Notes under the pieces: model-generated
Databases searched by the model: none
The model's input: only the letters and a program-made list of their open reading frames with translations
Told to the model about the DNA's origin: nothing
In this document: in pieces, positions 37,351-49,699 of the stretch
How the letters are laid out: the number at the start of each line of letters is the position of its first letter
How positions within the stretch are numbered: position 1 is the stretch's first letter
Assembly (NCBI GenBank): GCA_019722365.1
Contig: JADFUC010002431.1
Span: 558,001-622,000 of the forward strand
Direction: 5' to 3'
Source of the DNA: Lithospermum erythrorhizon
Lineage: Eukaryota; Streptophyta; Magnoliopsida; Boraginales; Boraginaceae
Length of the DNA stretch: 64,000 nucleotides
Program-made: the position numbers and the translations under genes

Positions 37351-40300
37351 CAAGATACGTTGAGCTGCTCATGTTTGTAATTTCTTTAATTTTTATGTAT
37401 AACTAAATATTAAGCACGATGAATATATATAACATTCGAAAGCACAAAATAAAAAAATTTGCGTTGTAACTTTTAATTGTTGAACAATACATGTTTGATT
37501 ATATATACATTAGAACAAAAATATATGACTAAATATATTTTTATAATATAATACATCCATACAAGTTCGATTTGAGTCGATGCAGTGAAATATAATAATA
37601 TATATATATATGTATTTACTTCATTGTAATTAAATCATTAAATGCTTAAAAGTTGCATGACTTCACTATTCCACCTTGAAAGGCTACAAAAAAATTATCG
37701 ATAATTACATAATTAAAATTAATAATTATATGATTACATCATCATATTATAACTCATTAAATTTTGAAGTTACATTAGTCTTCATTATTTCACCATTTGG
37801 AGAGTTACATATTATTTGTTTCTATAAATAATAAATTATTTTATATTAGGTATTACACACCAAATAATTCATACCCCCCAACACTAGAGAATTATATCAA
37901 CTTTTATTCCATTTTCTTAGATGTTTACATATTGTCATTATTTATGAAAGCTCATAATATTGTTCTCTGTTGAGTAAGAAATACCCAAAGAAAATTTCCA
38001 ATGATATTTCTTCTAATTTAACTTCTTATATTTTCTTTCAACCATTAATACTTTAGGTAATTTCAAATACTATGTCTATTTTTGATCGGTTCATTTGATT
38101 AGTTCTCGATCAAATTATATTTTCAACCGCCACGCTCTATTAGACATTTTAGAGTAAACAAAAATATTGATTATAGTTTGATTAATTTGTTATACTAATA
38201 ATATTTAACATTTATGTTGTACGTGATTGTTATATATAAATATTTCCGTTCAAAATTGTTCACATGTAACGCATGTAATATTTTACTAATCCTTATCAAA
38301 TGGTGGGAGCGTTATAGATAAAATAAAAATGATAAACATATTAAAATTCAAAACCACATTGACAAGTTAAATTCAAAACCTCATTGACAAGCCACACTTA
38401 ACAATAATCAAAGTAGTAGTTGAAGCATAATGATGAACATAAAGTAATCCTCTTGACCAAAGAAAAACAAGGTTTGAATTAAAATACAGTAATAATTGGA
38501 TGTCTCCTACATACATACACAAAAGAGCAGCAGGTAAGCATGCGAGCAAATTCAAGACATGCATGAACCAAACAAAATAAACAAGTCTAGCATTACCCCA
38601 ATTTATGATTATATATGTGTTTATTATTAGTACATGGTTTACCAACTCTAGTCTCTAGATAATGACGCCCCTTTTATTTTCATTATGGGTCCTAACATAG
38701 AACCCCATTTTAAGGTGGTTAATTTAGTTATGAGAGACCACCTAGAAGTAGACTATGAAAAATTGCTCCGTATGTTCACTCCCAAACCCCTCTAATTTTG
38801 GTTGGTGGTCTAATTTGAGTATTTGACTAATATACTCCCTACATTTCATGAGATTGTCAAAATTTAATAGTATTTTTTTTTCATTTTTCATAACTTATTC
38901 CATTTAATTAAGTTTACATGCATTTTAGAAAATTTATCAACTTTAACTAGCATATAATACTTAAATATTCTATTTTTAAATTTAAAAAAAATAAAAATTT
39001 AATAATTTATTTTCATGAAATCGAAGGAGTATTATCACTCCAATTAACGTTTTCGGGTGAAACTTAGATCATAAATCACTTTATATTCCATATTACTTTA
39101 CATAGGAAAGAGTGAAAGACCCTAGACCATGAAAAAATGTACTTTGAGTATTTTGTTTTCATTACTAATAATGAGTACTATTGTTCTATCATATATATGC
39201 AAGTATATCTTTTGAGAAGAAAGCAAGCTAGTTGTATAGTTCATCTGTTTTTAAGGAGGTTTTAGCGGCAAATCCCACCCAACTGTATATGTAGATCCCA
39301 AGTAAGTTGGTACATACTTTCCCTTCAAGAAAAAAATCAATCAATTTATAATTAACGTAACTGCCCATTAGGACGACCTATGAAATGATGATTATTGTAG
39401 ATTTCGTCTTTGACTTCAAGATTACCGACACTAATTTTCTAATGGAAAAGACTTTCACAAGCTTGACCAATATAATTAAACTAGTAGGCAATAATAATAA
39501 TATAACAAACTGATTTTTTTTAATATGGACTTAAGAGTTTCAAAACTAGTAATAAATCAAGAATCCAAGTTCTACATCTATAATACATGCCTACTCTCAT
39601 TAAAACAAATTCATCTCACTTCCTTTAATGCTAATATGGGAGTGGGAAAAAAACGAGAATTAGCTTTACTTGCTTCGGAGAAATACTAACGGTACTTTAA
39701 TGATCTTGATAAGAATTTCATTAACAAATAAATGAGAAAGTATAGAACTATAAATCAAACGAATCGAGACTTTAATTAGTGGAGATTTATGAAGAGATTA
39801 CATGTCTAATGACCTTAGTGGCTATCATGATTTTGTGGGAGCTCACATCATTGACGGTTATTGCTTTTAATCTCTTGACGGTTAGTAATAACCCTGATAC
39901 TATATATATATACTCGAATTAGCATATCCATTTCAAACAGATGGTCTCATTTGTTTTTCAATCATAAAAAACTAATTAACTTTGCAAAATTAACTTTTTT
40001 AATCAAAACTATCACCGCCATGCGAAAGGAAAAGTATAGACTATCCTGAAAAAGTACATTTTTTACAATTTAAATTTTGTGTACGAATATTTATATATTG
40101 TGTATAACATACTAGCTAGCGATTGAATAAAAAATTCAGAATTGTATTAAGTTGTGAAGCAACTAACATTGTTGTGAAGGACCAAACAATATCCTTTGCA
40201 CCATTCACTCATGAGGGAACTTTTCAAATTTATTGATCTTGATAGGTTAACAATATTTCAACTATTGAAAATTCTTAGCCGTGAACATATACTATAATTA

Positions 40301-40552
40301 TTATTAAGTTGTTAATGAGTCCATTTATATACATCTAATCAGGGTCATATCTATCTTATTAGTTGCCTATGGATTTCCAAAAAGTGAAAAGCACATATAC
40401 TAAGAAAAAAGAATGAAGATAACAAAAGAATAATAATAATATGTTGCATGTGGTCGTCATTTCGCAGTCCACCGAAAGCTCATGAAATTAGCCTAGTCCT
40501 AATTGGTCTATTGTGGTTGTATCTATTATTGACTACCTTCATTTCTCCATAC
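37351..40552. other. AT-rich intergenic region
   Basis: No coding region is supported. Includes a MITE at 38833-39034 and microsatellite-like tracts of TA near 37595 and 39900. The rest is non-descript AT-rich DNA up to the retrotransposon edge. Confidence 0.5.
38833..39034. mobile_element. Stowaway-like MITE
   Basis: Left end tactccctacatttcatgag; right end, on the complementary strand, taatactccttcgatttcat followed by gaaaataaatt. Both share ACTCC and TTTCATGA in inverted orientation. About 200 bases, non-coding, AT-rich. Confidence 0.6.
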
Positions 40553-40871
40553 TGATGTATTCGTATTTTCTGGATGCAGTATATGAATACTCCTTAAACT
40601 GGAACTACTTGAAATATGTGTTGGGCGAGTGGATATCCTATGTTTTGAGAATTGGTTTAACCTGGTCAAGTACCGCGGATTGAATGTCGGATCAGTTGTT
40701 GTGCGGGATCTCTCTTTAACGGATGTGGTTGTATCGAGTGGTATTAGGCCGTACACGAAAGTGTAGTCGGCCAGCCAATCCACAGACGGCATTTTCTAAT
40801 GTAAGTTATTAACGAGGATAGTGTTGTATTTAGGTGCGAGTAAGTACAATAACATTACAGTATGTAGTTGG

Positions 40872-40964
<93 letters not shown>

Positions 40965-41128
40965 TCTGAAAGAAGAGGCTATTCTAGAGAAGAAGCAATT
41001 ATTGCCACTTAAATGCATATCCTATTGCCGGATGGTGTATTGAAAGGCCTCAGGTTTCCTTGGGCTCTAGGCTAAGAAACATCGTGATTATGGACTATTT
41101 GCTAGGTCATGTAGGTCGTATCATTGCA
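40553..41128 (-). repeat. 3' LTR of the gypsy element
   Basis: Matches 46055-46544 over its length, with shared blocks such as gaatactcctt, ggaactacttgaaatatgtg, gttgtgcgggatctctcttt and agtatgtagttggtg. On the minus strand both repeats begin TGCA. This copy is longer because it contains the AT microsatellite at 40875-40962. Confidence 0.8.
40875..40962. repeat. (AT)44 microsatellite within the LTR
   Basis: Uninterrupted dinucleotide run of about 88 bases. The equivalent spot in the other LTR (about 46370) has only a short tatatttatatat, so the run expanded after the element inserted. Confidence 0.95.
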
Positions 41129-42205
41129 CGCTTTATTTATTGATACGAGGGCCGTAAAAGTGGATATTATTATTTAAAATGCTCCATTTCAACTGGGAGT
41201 ATCCGCCCGAGAGACATCCATCACCCTCGAGGGATCTGCCCGAGAAATTTATTAAAGACTTGACGGCTAAGTATCAAGGAATTGCTTTTTCATTATCAGC
41301 CAACTATTTCCTTATTTGAGGGATGAGCAACGTGTACTCTCATAGTGTCCATACCTTAAGGAACTTGGTCATGGTGGGCCCATTTGACCTTCTATAGATT
41401 TTTGTGCTGCTTTTCACTTTTTTTGTACTTCGACCTTTCGTTTCCCTCTCGTTCTTTCTGTTGTTCCTTAGAAAACCACTCATATTCCTCGATTTTTCTT
41501 GATTTCCTATTTCGTTTTTGTGTCTTTTCTTGGTAATTTGAGAGATTATAGTGAGTGGCACCTGCTCTATTTTGTGAGTTTTGTGTGTTTGTTGCCAGTT
41601 AGCAGTGTTTATTGTCCATAAAGATTTTCCCATTTCTCCGCATTGTTTCAGGCTTTGTCCCAAAATGATTGTCCACTTTCTCCCCTAAATCTACAACTCT
41701 TACATGGTTTATTTCTTAAAAGTTTTCCACTTTTCCTTTGATTGAGCATGTGCTCACATTTGTTGACTGCAGTTTCTTTTTTTGAGCGATGGTAGGTGGT
41801 GGAATTTTGAAGACGCCCCGTCATACTTGTTCCTTGAGAGCCTCTACCGTATTAGAGTTATCGGCGTGATGACTACCATATCAGTGCAGTACCACGCATG
41901 CAATGAAGCCTATATAAAGGGGCTTGAGTTGGTAAAATAATTCTTCGTTCATTATTCATTTTTTGAGAAAATATAAGCAAAACCTCTCTCCCTTCTTGTT
42001 CTAACAAAACCTAAGGAAGGTTTGACGTCAATCGTTGGTGTGGGTATGCTTAGAGACAATCTCGTTGGTTGTTGAACCACCTACGATTTATTATAGCTTG
42101 ACTTCAAGGTGTAAGAGTACATAATCTCGATTAAATTAATATTTTATAATCTCGTAAAGTTCACGATAATAGAGTTTATATAAATTTGTTATTTTGTCAA
42201 GTAAA
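41129..42205. other. Element region without identifiable pol sequence; plus-strand promoter-like segment
   Basis: On the minus strand this follows RNase H, where integrase would be expected, but no integrase motifs are visible. On the plus strand a TATA-like ctatataaagg at about 41910 is followed by a pyrimidine-rich start-site-like stretch (cttcgttcattattc) and a long leader-like segment that ends near acccaaca at 42205. That looks like part of another LTR in the opposite orientation, suggesting a nested insertion that replaced the integrase end. Confidence 0.35.
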
Positions 42206-43660
42206 ACCCAACATAACCCGGCTTGAGTCGCTCGCGTACCAGCCCGAACCTAGAAATTTGACTAACATCGAGCCGGTATCATTGCCTCGTATTCTGCCTC
42301 GTTATTGGTAGTTTCAAAGGAGAACCTTAGGCGTATTCCATTGTGATGCAGTGGGTCCTCTAATGCTCAATTCCGGCCCAAATCCTTTGCTATTTGCTGC
42401 CCACATCCAACCTCACTTGCCCGTTTTGGCGTTCTTTGCAGTTCGGGGGGCTCTTTTAGGGCCGTCAATTTTTAGCGGATGGCGGGTTGTACACTCGATG
42501 ACAAAACAAATGGCATAGCGCTTTAATGTTTGTGCAGGCGGATAAGTGATGTCAAGCTACGCTGATTCCACATACGTGTAGTCGTTACGCCCAGACAAAG
42601 CGGGGATTGTTAAAGATCACTTTTCAATGGTTGATGCAGCCGATTGTTATGGGATGGGACTCGAAATATGGTTTTCAATTTGTGTGTCCTTAAAAGCAGA
42701 TACAAATTTATCAGTATGGGATAATTTTCTTGAACCATGTGATGCATGGCTAACATAGTAAGTGGTTTTGGACCCGCTGACCTTGCGCGTAGCACTCATG
42801 CCCGCATTTCCTGACTACATACGGTTGCGATTCTCTCGCCTTACAGGCGAAAGTAAGCTGTGATGATTCGAGTACCGTTTTAGGTCTTCAAAAGCCTTAT
42901 TGCGTTCATCATCCCAATGAAATTTGTTTGTTGATGCCTTCCTTAGATTTTTGAAGAAAGAGAGATTTCGCTCACCGGACTTGAAGATAAAGCGGTTTAG
43001 AGCTGCTAAACATCCCGTCAACTTTTGGACATCCTTGTAACTATTTGGCGGCTTCATCTCTAGCAGCGCCTTTATTTTGTCCGGGTTGGGCTCAATTCCT
43101 CCTTCACTGATCATATAGCCCAAGAATTTCCCTAATGTCACCCCAAATGAGCATTTTTCCAGGTTGAGTTTGAGTTTACTGCTCTACCGGCCGTGTGAAT
43201 CTTATTTAAGATTCTCGATGTGTTGACAGCATAGCGACGGCGTATCATCCACGTAAATCTCCGTTTTCCACCCAATTTGTGGTTCAAAGATGGTGTTGAC
43301 CATCCGTTGATATGTGGCTTCTGCATTTTTCAACCCAAACGGCATAACCCTCCAACAGTACATGCCATACTCGGTTATGAATACCTTTTTCTCTTAAATG
43401 CCCGAATGCATCCGTATGCGATGATATCTCGTAGAAGCGTCCATAAATTCAAAGACTTCATGCCCCGCACTACCATCGACTGTAATTCTCGGATGGCCCC
43501 GGCTTTCACCAAACTGGCGACTTCTTCTCTTATCTCCAGGTTTTTCTCCTCGCTGAATGTTCTTTTCTAATGTTTGATTGGAATAAGCGGTAGAATTAAA
43601 CATCTGATGATGGAGGGCGAGATCCGAATCCACTTTCATGGCATGTCTTAGTTCCACTAT
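42206..43660 (-). pseudogene. Reverse transcriptase - RNase H remains (gypsy pol)
   Basis: Minus-strand motifs in order: SAGHEVFEFMDAS..YHRIRM, VMPFGLKNAEATYQRMVNTI, the catalytic YVDD box (EIYVDDT near 43240), GKFLGYMISEGGIEPNPDKI, then PPNSYKDVQKLTGCLAALNR and FHWDDERNKAFEDLK. RNase H motif RFSFETTNNEAEYEAMI lies near 42300. Several stops and frame changes separate these blocks, so no full polyprotein can be made. Confidence 0.85.
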
Positions 43661-44639
43661 CTGAAATACATGCGAATTCTCTTATCGGTCGACCAATTGG
43701 AATGTATATTTGTTTATCGATTTGTGCCCGCGCTCGAAAAGTCTTGCTTAGGTCTTTAATACATGAAAATTCGCATTCTGCCTCCTTATGTGGAGTTTCC
43801 CTTTTAAAACTCTCTTTCTCCTTAGGGGAATTATCCTCCTCCCGTTTTGTCATTGTATTCACTTCACTTTACGCTTTCCTTTCGCGCCGACTCTTGATTA
43901 GTTCTTGCGTGGGTTGGATGAGAATGCGGATGTTTGATAGCGTCACGTGAAAACCGTTTACGATCGCCCTCGTCTACTTTATCGCCGCTTCGTTAAAGCT
44001 TGATTCAATTGAAGCGGGGCCATAAGCTTGTATCAACTGTTAAGATGGGTCTCCCGTCAGCCCGTTGTATGACCGAATCAGTATATCCACCAGCATGAAG
44101 CGGACCTAAATGTTGTACTAAGCCATCCGCCGTGTTACCCTTGGCGATGCCAGCTCCCGGGGATGCGGAGTATCTAGTGAATTCGGACAATGGGGTGTCG
44201 TAGACTCGATTATGCCTAAATGAGGCAAGTGAATTTTTATCGAGTGTTGAGATGATAAAGGATATCCGGTAGGCTACTGTATCCTGGCGTCCTGCGGTGA
44301 AGTGGGATATTTTAGTAGCGATAATGAGGGGATGGAATCATGGCGTCTCCAGAACCTTAACTGACCCGCGTAAAGTGAATGATGTAGCCTTTGTTTTTAA
44401 GCGGGTGCTAAATGTGCCCATATACTTCTTATCTACCATACTTCTTTAAGGTTCTGGAGTCACCTCCTCCATTAGGATTCCCCGTGATATGTTACTGACT
44501 TGTCATGCAGGCGGCGAATTATCGCCTTTCTCCGTTGCTTTCTTATTAAATCATGGACCATAGAACGGTCACATATAAAGGGTGTGGCTTGGAGGAATGT
44601 TTTAGTCTGAGGTTGGACAACGGGGTGGACTCTTTACTT

Positions 44640-45605
44640 GGCGCCACTTAAGGCTTCTCCGTGTCCTTATCCTGAACTCCTTTAAGTACCCGCGCTATAT
44701 CAATTTCTGATCTTCGTTCTCGAGTGCGCCTTTCGTTGGTGTTGTGTCCCTGCTCTTTATGGTACTCACAGTAACAATTTTGATCTCGCTTTTTTAGTTC
44801 CATATCCGTCCAGTGCTGGGAGTAGTTGTCTATCGCGCATCTGTGCGAATACTTCTGCCACAAAGACTCTTAAAGGCATGCTGCCTGATGGTTCATATGT
44901 AGATGCTTGTTGGTTGCATCTAACCATTCCCTTTGAGGAAAGTACCTTTATAAGGTTTCCCATTGTTGTCACATCGTTGTATCTACTCCCCAATTTGGGA
45001 GGTTTAACTTTGGTGATACATTCCTTTCTTTTCTCAACACCGTTTCTCTTAAATCGACGGGTTGTTCAGCGCCCACCTACAGCTCCTCCAACTCAATATG
45101 TGTAGTTAGCGCTGCTGTGAGCTCATCCTTAGTTAAAGGTGTTCGTATCAATAAGGTTTTGTTTAGTTTGCCATAGCGTAAGCCTTTAAAGAATGCCATA
45201 TATGTCAACTTTATCGTCCTGCATGGGATGTTCCAGCGAGAGATTGTTATAAGCGGCTATGGCCAAGCTCTGCTGCCCTATTGATATCATAAGGATCACA
45301 TTCATCCACGCGCTTTTGAGCAGCGGTTCCAAATTACCCCCCCCTTACGAAGGTGTCTGCTGTTTGTTGGTATGTATCTATCATTTTTAGTGGCAAATCT
45401 ATGTACCAATCTCTTGCCCTCCCAGTGAGGCTGTTAGGAAAGGCTTTAGCATAGACATCTGGGTTATTTGATGGTATGGTCATGTGGGCGATGTAAACAT
45501 GTAGATGCTTTGTGGAGTACCGTGCGTCATATAACTCCCAGCTGCGGCAACTTGAACCCTGGCGGGAGCTGAAAAGCATCCAACCGATCTGAAAATGGCA
45601 TCTTG
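44640..45605 (-). pseudogene. Gag remains of the gypsy element
   Basis: Minus-strand pieces include MPFSDRLDAFQLPPGFKLPQ near 45600, HLHVYIAHMTIPSNNPDVYA, SLTGRARDWYIDLPLKMIDT, and a zinc-knuckle-region-like CEYHKEQGHNTNE near 44760. These are typical of the retrotransposon gag domain of plant gypsy elements. Frames are broken by shifts and stops. Confidence 0.75.
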
Positions 45606-46054
45606 GTTGTTAGAGGCGACTAATTAACGTCTGGCAAAACCACAGACGTCATGAATTTTTTGAAAGTATCAAGTTGTTGTAGCATAATTTTAGCGATTGG
45701 GTCATTTGTCGCGTTTGGGCCAGGTACTTTGATGTGGGGTTGGTGTCACAAACGTTGGGTTTTAACAACACGTGTCATTTGCTTGAGTCCCGGGTGTCGG
45801 TATAGTGTAGATACGATCACGGCAGGTTCTGCCCGCGACGGAGCATGCATGATCTTATGCGGCCCGTTCCGCCTCCCTCGCCATCCGCTCTGGCGTATCC
45901 GCTCTTAGTTATGGCTTGATATCCGCGGAGTAGCGGATGCTCTTGACCCCATAGGAATTAGGTAGCGGTCTCGAAGTGCATGTTGATTACCGCGGATATG
46001 TTTGGTTATCCGTGTGTCTTCTTCAGATGATCCTTGCCAGGAGGCAGGCGCTCT

Positions 46055-46544
46055 TGATTTATTCATATTTTACGGATCTGATATCTGAATACTCCTTGAA
46101 CTGGAACTACTTGAAATATGTGTTTGGCGAGTGGATATCCTACGTCTTGGGAATTGGTTCAACCTGGTCAAGTACCGCAGATTGAATGTCGGATTAGTTG
46201 TTGTGCGGGATCTCTCTTTAATAGATGGTTCTGTATCGATGGTATCCGTCGTGCACGAAGCGTGGTCGACCCAGCGACCCTGAGACACCACGATCTTAAG
46301 TTAGTAACGGATAGTGTTATATTTGGAGTGCGGTAAGTCTGTTGGCATTCGCAGTATGTAGTTGGTGGATATATTTATATATCTTACAAGAGAAGTATTA
46401 TGCTTAGAGAAGGAAAAGGAAATTACCGCGTACGTTGGTGGAGTGAAAGCGAGAGGTAGGTGAGAAAGACCTCTAGTTTTCTTGGGCTCTGGGTCCTAAG
46501 CAATGTGATTATGGTATTTCTTATGTCATGTAGGTCATCATGCA
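46055..46544 (-). repeat. 5' LTR of the gypsy element
   Basis: Partner of the repeat at 40553-41128; begins TGCATGATGACC on the minus strand. The two copies differ by many substitutions and small indels, indicating considerable age. Confidence 0.8.
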
Positions 46545-49336
46545 TGAAAATTGTTTAGTTTTTGAATTTTGAGGATAAATTCTTTAAATTTTGGTGTAAT
46601 TATTTTTTTATATAATATATAATATTCGATTAAAAATTACTCGTATGGTAACAATCTTATCGACATTAATAAAGTTTTGATTTAAACTAATTAAAGTTAT
46701 GTGTTAAGGTAATAAAGTTTGTAAATTTTGACAATTCAAAATAAAATTGGATAATCTTCATGAGATGGAGGGATATATTTTTAATGAACGCGTTTTTATC
46801 ACAAACAAAGAATTACTGTAGTAATTAGTGATCGATTACAATAAGCTTATTGTAGAGAAATATAATAAGACAACAATCTTATCTTTTTACTTTGTTGGTG
46901 TACTATACTCTTATATATTACTTTATCCTTTTTGTTTTCAACGTTTCGTCAGCATAAATAATATCGTCTTCCGTAAGCTGAATCTGATAAGCATCTTTGT
47001 TCTATCCATGAATGCAAGAACCAAATAGAATGAACATAAACAAAAACAAATTATTGAGAAAATTAAAGTCTCATTCAAATAAAAACAAAGGAAGATCGTG
47101 CATTGTTTCGTACATAATATTTGGTGACGACTCAAAATATGTCAATTTCATTGAAACAAATACAAGAAAATGTCGTATGAAAAACTAATAATGCAACTTC
47201 AATTCCCCTTTGCTTGCACGGACACTCCAGATCTGTAGATTATGTACTACAATGCGTATCAATGTATATATTTTTTTCATTATCAAATTATTGTGTAATA
47301 AAACCATTCATAAAGAATTGGATAATGTTATGAACATGTTATTGATGTCGTCTAATTTGGTTAATACCGCAGATCATATAATCGATGAGCTTTTCTTGCA
47401 TATGGCATACAATACATATGGTCACATTATTTTGTTTTTCCTTTTACTCTTCGGAGGTTTGTGATGGTACGTTAGACTTCGTGTCAGTCTGACACATTAT
47501 GTTATACTTGTCGATTTTGTCCAAGCGTATGCAAGAGTAATTCAGGATGATTTTTGGTGTTCCTGATAATTATTCATCGAGGTTTAACATATCCTTCTTA
47601 TAAAAGTGCGAGTTGTGTTTATTTCAGCATTCTTAATTGATATATTAAGCATTATAGTATTTCTATCTATTATTGGAAAAATATGTTTAAATTTTAAAAT
47701 GACTCACAATCTCTTATAACAATTCCAATAATTAATAAATCCTAATTTTTTTTTGCTAAATTCTGTAACAATTCAAACATATTTGGAGATTCTTGGCTAA
47801 AAAGGGCGATGCGTTAGCGTGTCTCTTTATTCGCGCAATTTACTTTTATAATTATAAAAGGTAACAAAAAGTTGTAATAGAAAAAACAAATAATCTACTA
47901 TAATAAATAATCTTTTATAAATGTTAAAAGTATAAATAATCTTTTATAAATGTTAAAAGTATCATTGTCTTAAAATTATGAAATGGCAACCGAAAATATC
48001 CTCTATCTACCCTAAACTTCATTATCCAGAAATTAAATTATCATAATCAAATAATCAAAACTTCACATTCTTTACTTTTTATTTTTTATGAAAGTTGATA
48101 TGTTCACTATATCATATATAGTCATCCTCATTAAGATCAATTGTACCTATCTTTTTTCCATCTAATAGTTTTTTCTTTGTTTCAAATGTAAGATATCTGC
48201 TCACATTTCTACTAATAGAGAAAGTAAATTATTTAATAATTAAAATCTATGAATTGTAAAGAGTATCAGTCTCCGAAACTATGAAATCGTAAAAATTAAA
48301 AATATCATCTACCTATTTTAAACTTCATTGTCTAAACATTCAATCGTCATACACAAATATTGATAACTTCTTCATTTTTATCCTTTTGTATTTTAAAAAC
48401 GTTAATATCTTCACTCTTTATCCTCATCAAGATTAATTAGCCCTATTTTCGGTTCTTGTTGTTTCTCGTTTTGATTCTTTGTTAATCAACCTCTCTTTTT
48501 TCTTGATTTACCCCATCCTGCTTCCCCTTTTATATTAGTTTGAGTTTAACATTGATCTAGCTTATAATGTAATCATGTACAAATATTATTCTACAATCTA
48601 CTCAATTGATATTTTAACTTACAATATTATATCTTGGTTCTTCTATTATATCTTCAATTCTACATTTTTTGCAAATTTTCTAGTGAATGACTTGATAATT
48701 AATTTGTTATGAAATTTCTTCCACTGTTTTGTGAAGCGGTTGGATTTCCTTCTAATTAAATTTTTTCTTGTTTTTGTAAGATATACATCATTAATTTGTT
48801 TTAAATTTCTTCCATTATTGCTCTAAAATAAGTTTCTCCTTGTATTACTTTTTTCTTTCAAAAGTTAGATGCGTACTCACAATTATTCTTCTCTATTGCC
48901 CGTAGTTATCCATTCATATTGGTTTCAAATTCATAATTTCTTTCAACTATAAAAATCTTAAGCAAACCAATATTTTTTTTGTTTAATACCATCTGTAGCA
49001 TTTTTATTATTTGAATTAAGAACTCATATGAAGAGTTAAAACAAAATAATATTGAATAATATTATTATCCTATTTCATCAAGAATCAATAATAAACTCTC
49101 TCAAAGCTAAATGTAGACTCTTTATAATTGTTTCACATAGATGAAAGTTTCAATCTTCTCAATGATATAATCAAATTGGGATTGAGATTGTTTCATCGGT
49201 AGTGTAAATGTGTGCGATGAGTTTATAAAGAAGACAATTACACGATTTGAAAACAATAGCAGTAATTAATTATTAAAGTGATGTAAAAAATTAATTATTG
49301 AGGTGATGTAAAAATCATATAGATATGTTTAGGTTA
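46545..49336. other. AT-rich intergenic region with a diverged duplication
   Basis: No gene supported; frames near 46.9-47.5 kb are low-complexity. A MITE-like end (ttcatgagatggagggata) is seen near 46757. The duplicated segment is described separately. Confidence 0.45.
47895..48465. repeat. Diverged tandem duplication, about 280-300 bases per copy
   Basis: The segment around 47955-48170 and that around 48256-48460 share, in order, agtatca.t.tc, aaactatgaaat, aatatc.tctacct, taaacttcatt, attttta..cttttt and tcctcat.aagat.aatt. Nested in the left edge is a perfect short tandem repeat of about 32 bases (aataatcttttataaatgtt and following) at 47905-47962. No coding potential. Confidence 0.5.
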
Positions 49337-49595
49337 TACTCCCTTCATTTTTATTTATTTATCGTTCTAGTTTAAATTTTTTGTTTCAAAATGTTATCAA
49401 TTTAACATAGAAAATGGGTACTTACGTTTCAGTATCTTTTTTGACTCTTTTTTCTCATAAAGTGCTCAATGACCAATAATATAGTTTTTAAATGATTCTC
49501 ATTTCTACATTTTTAATATACTTTTTATTTCTTTTAATTTTCTTAATTTATGTGCAAATGGAGTAGCGACAAATAAAAAAATCGGATGAAGAGTA
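49337..49595. mobile_element. Stowaway-like MITE
   Basis: Left end tactcccttcatttttattt then atttatcg; right end on the opposite strand tactcttcatccgatttttt then tatttgtcg. The inverted termini match well and the size of about 260 bases is typical. Confidence 0.65.
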
Positions 49596-49699
49596 TTTGT
49601 AAATGCTAGATAGATTTGTATTTATAAATATGTGCACCAATCTGATAAAAGCATAACTTTGAAATCCTTTTTAGGCACAAAATAATTTATCAAATCGAT

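Larger units (their letters stand above)
40553..46544 (-). mobile_element. Degenerate Ty3/gypsy LTR retrotransposon (Tat/Athila-like)
   Basis: Two similar direct repeats bound about 4.9 kb of internal sequence. Read on the minus strand, the left internal edge beside the 5' repeat has gcgcctgcctcctggcaagg, which resembles a decayed tRNA-primer site. Gag-like protein remains come first, then reverse transcriptase and RNase H, the gypsy order as far as it goes. Frames are broken by stops and shifts throughout, integrase was not found, and no clean target-site duplication is visible, so the copy is old and immobile. Confidence 0.8.

Noticed and set aside
40834..41043. Frame encoding a long Tyr-Ile repeat
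   Set aside because: It is simply translation of the (AT)44 microsatellite inside the LTR.
41340..41663. 107-codon Lys/Asn-rich minus-strand frame within the retroelement
   Set aside because: No retroviral-type domain recognised and no conserved motif; not counted as integrase or a separate gene.
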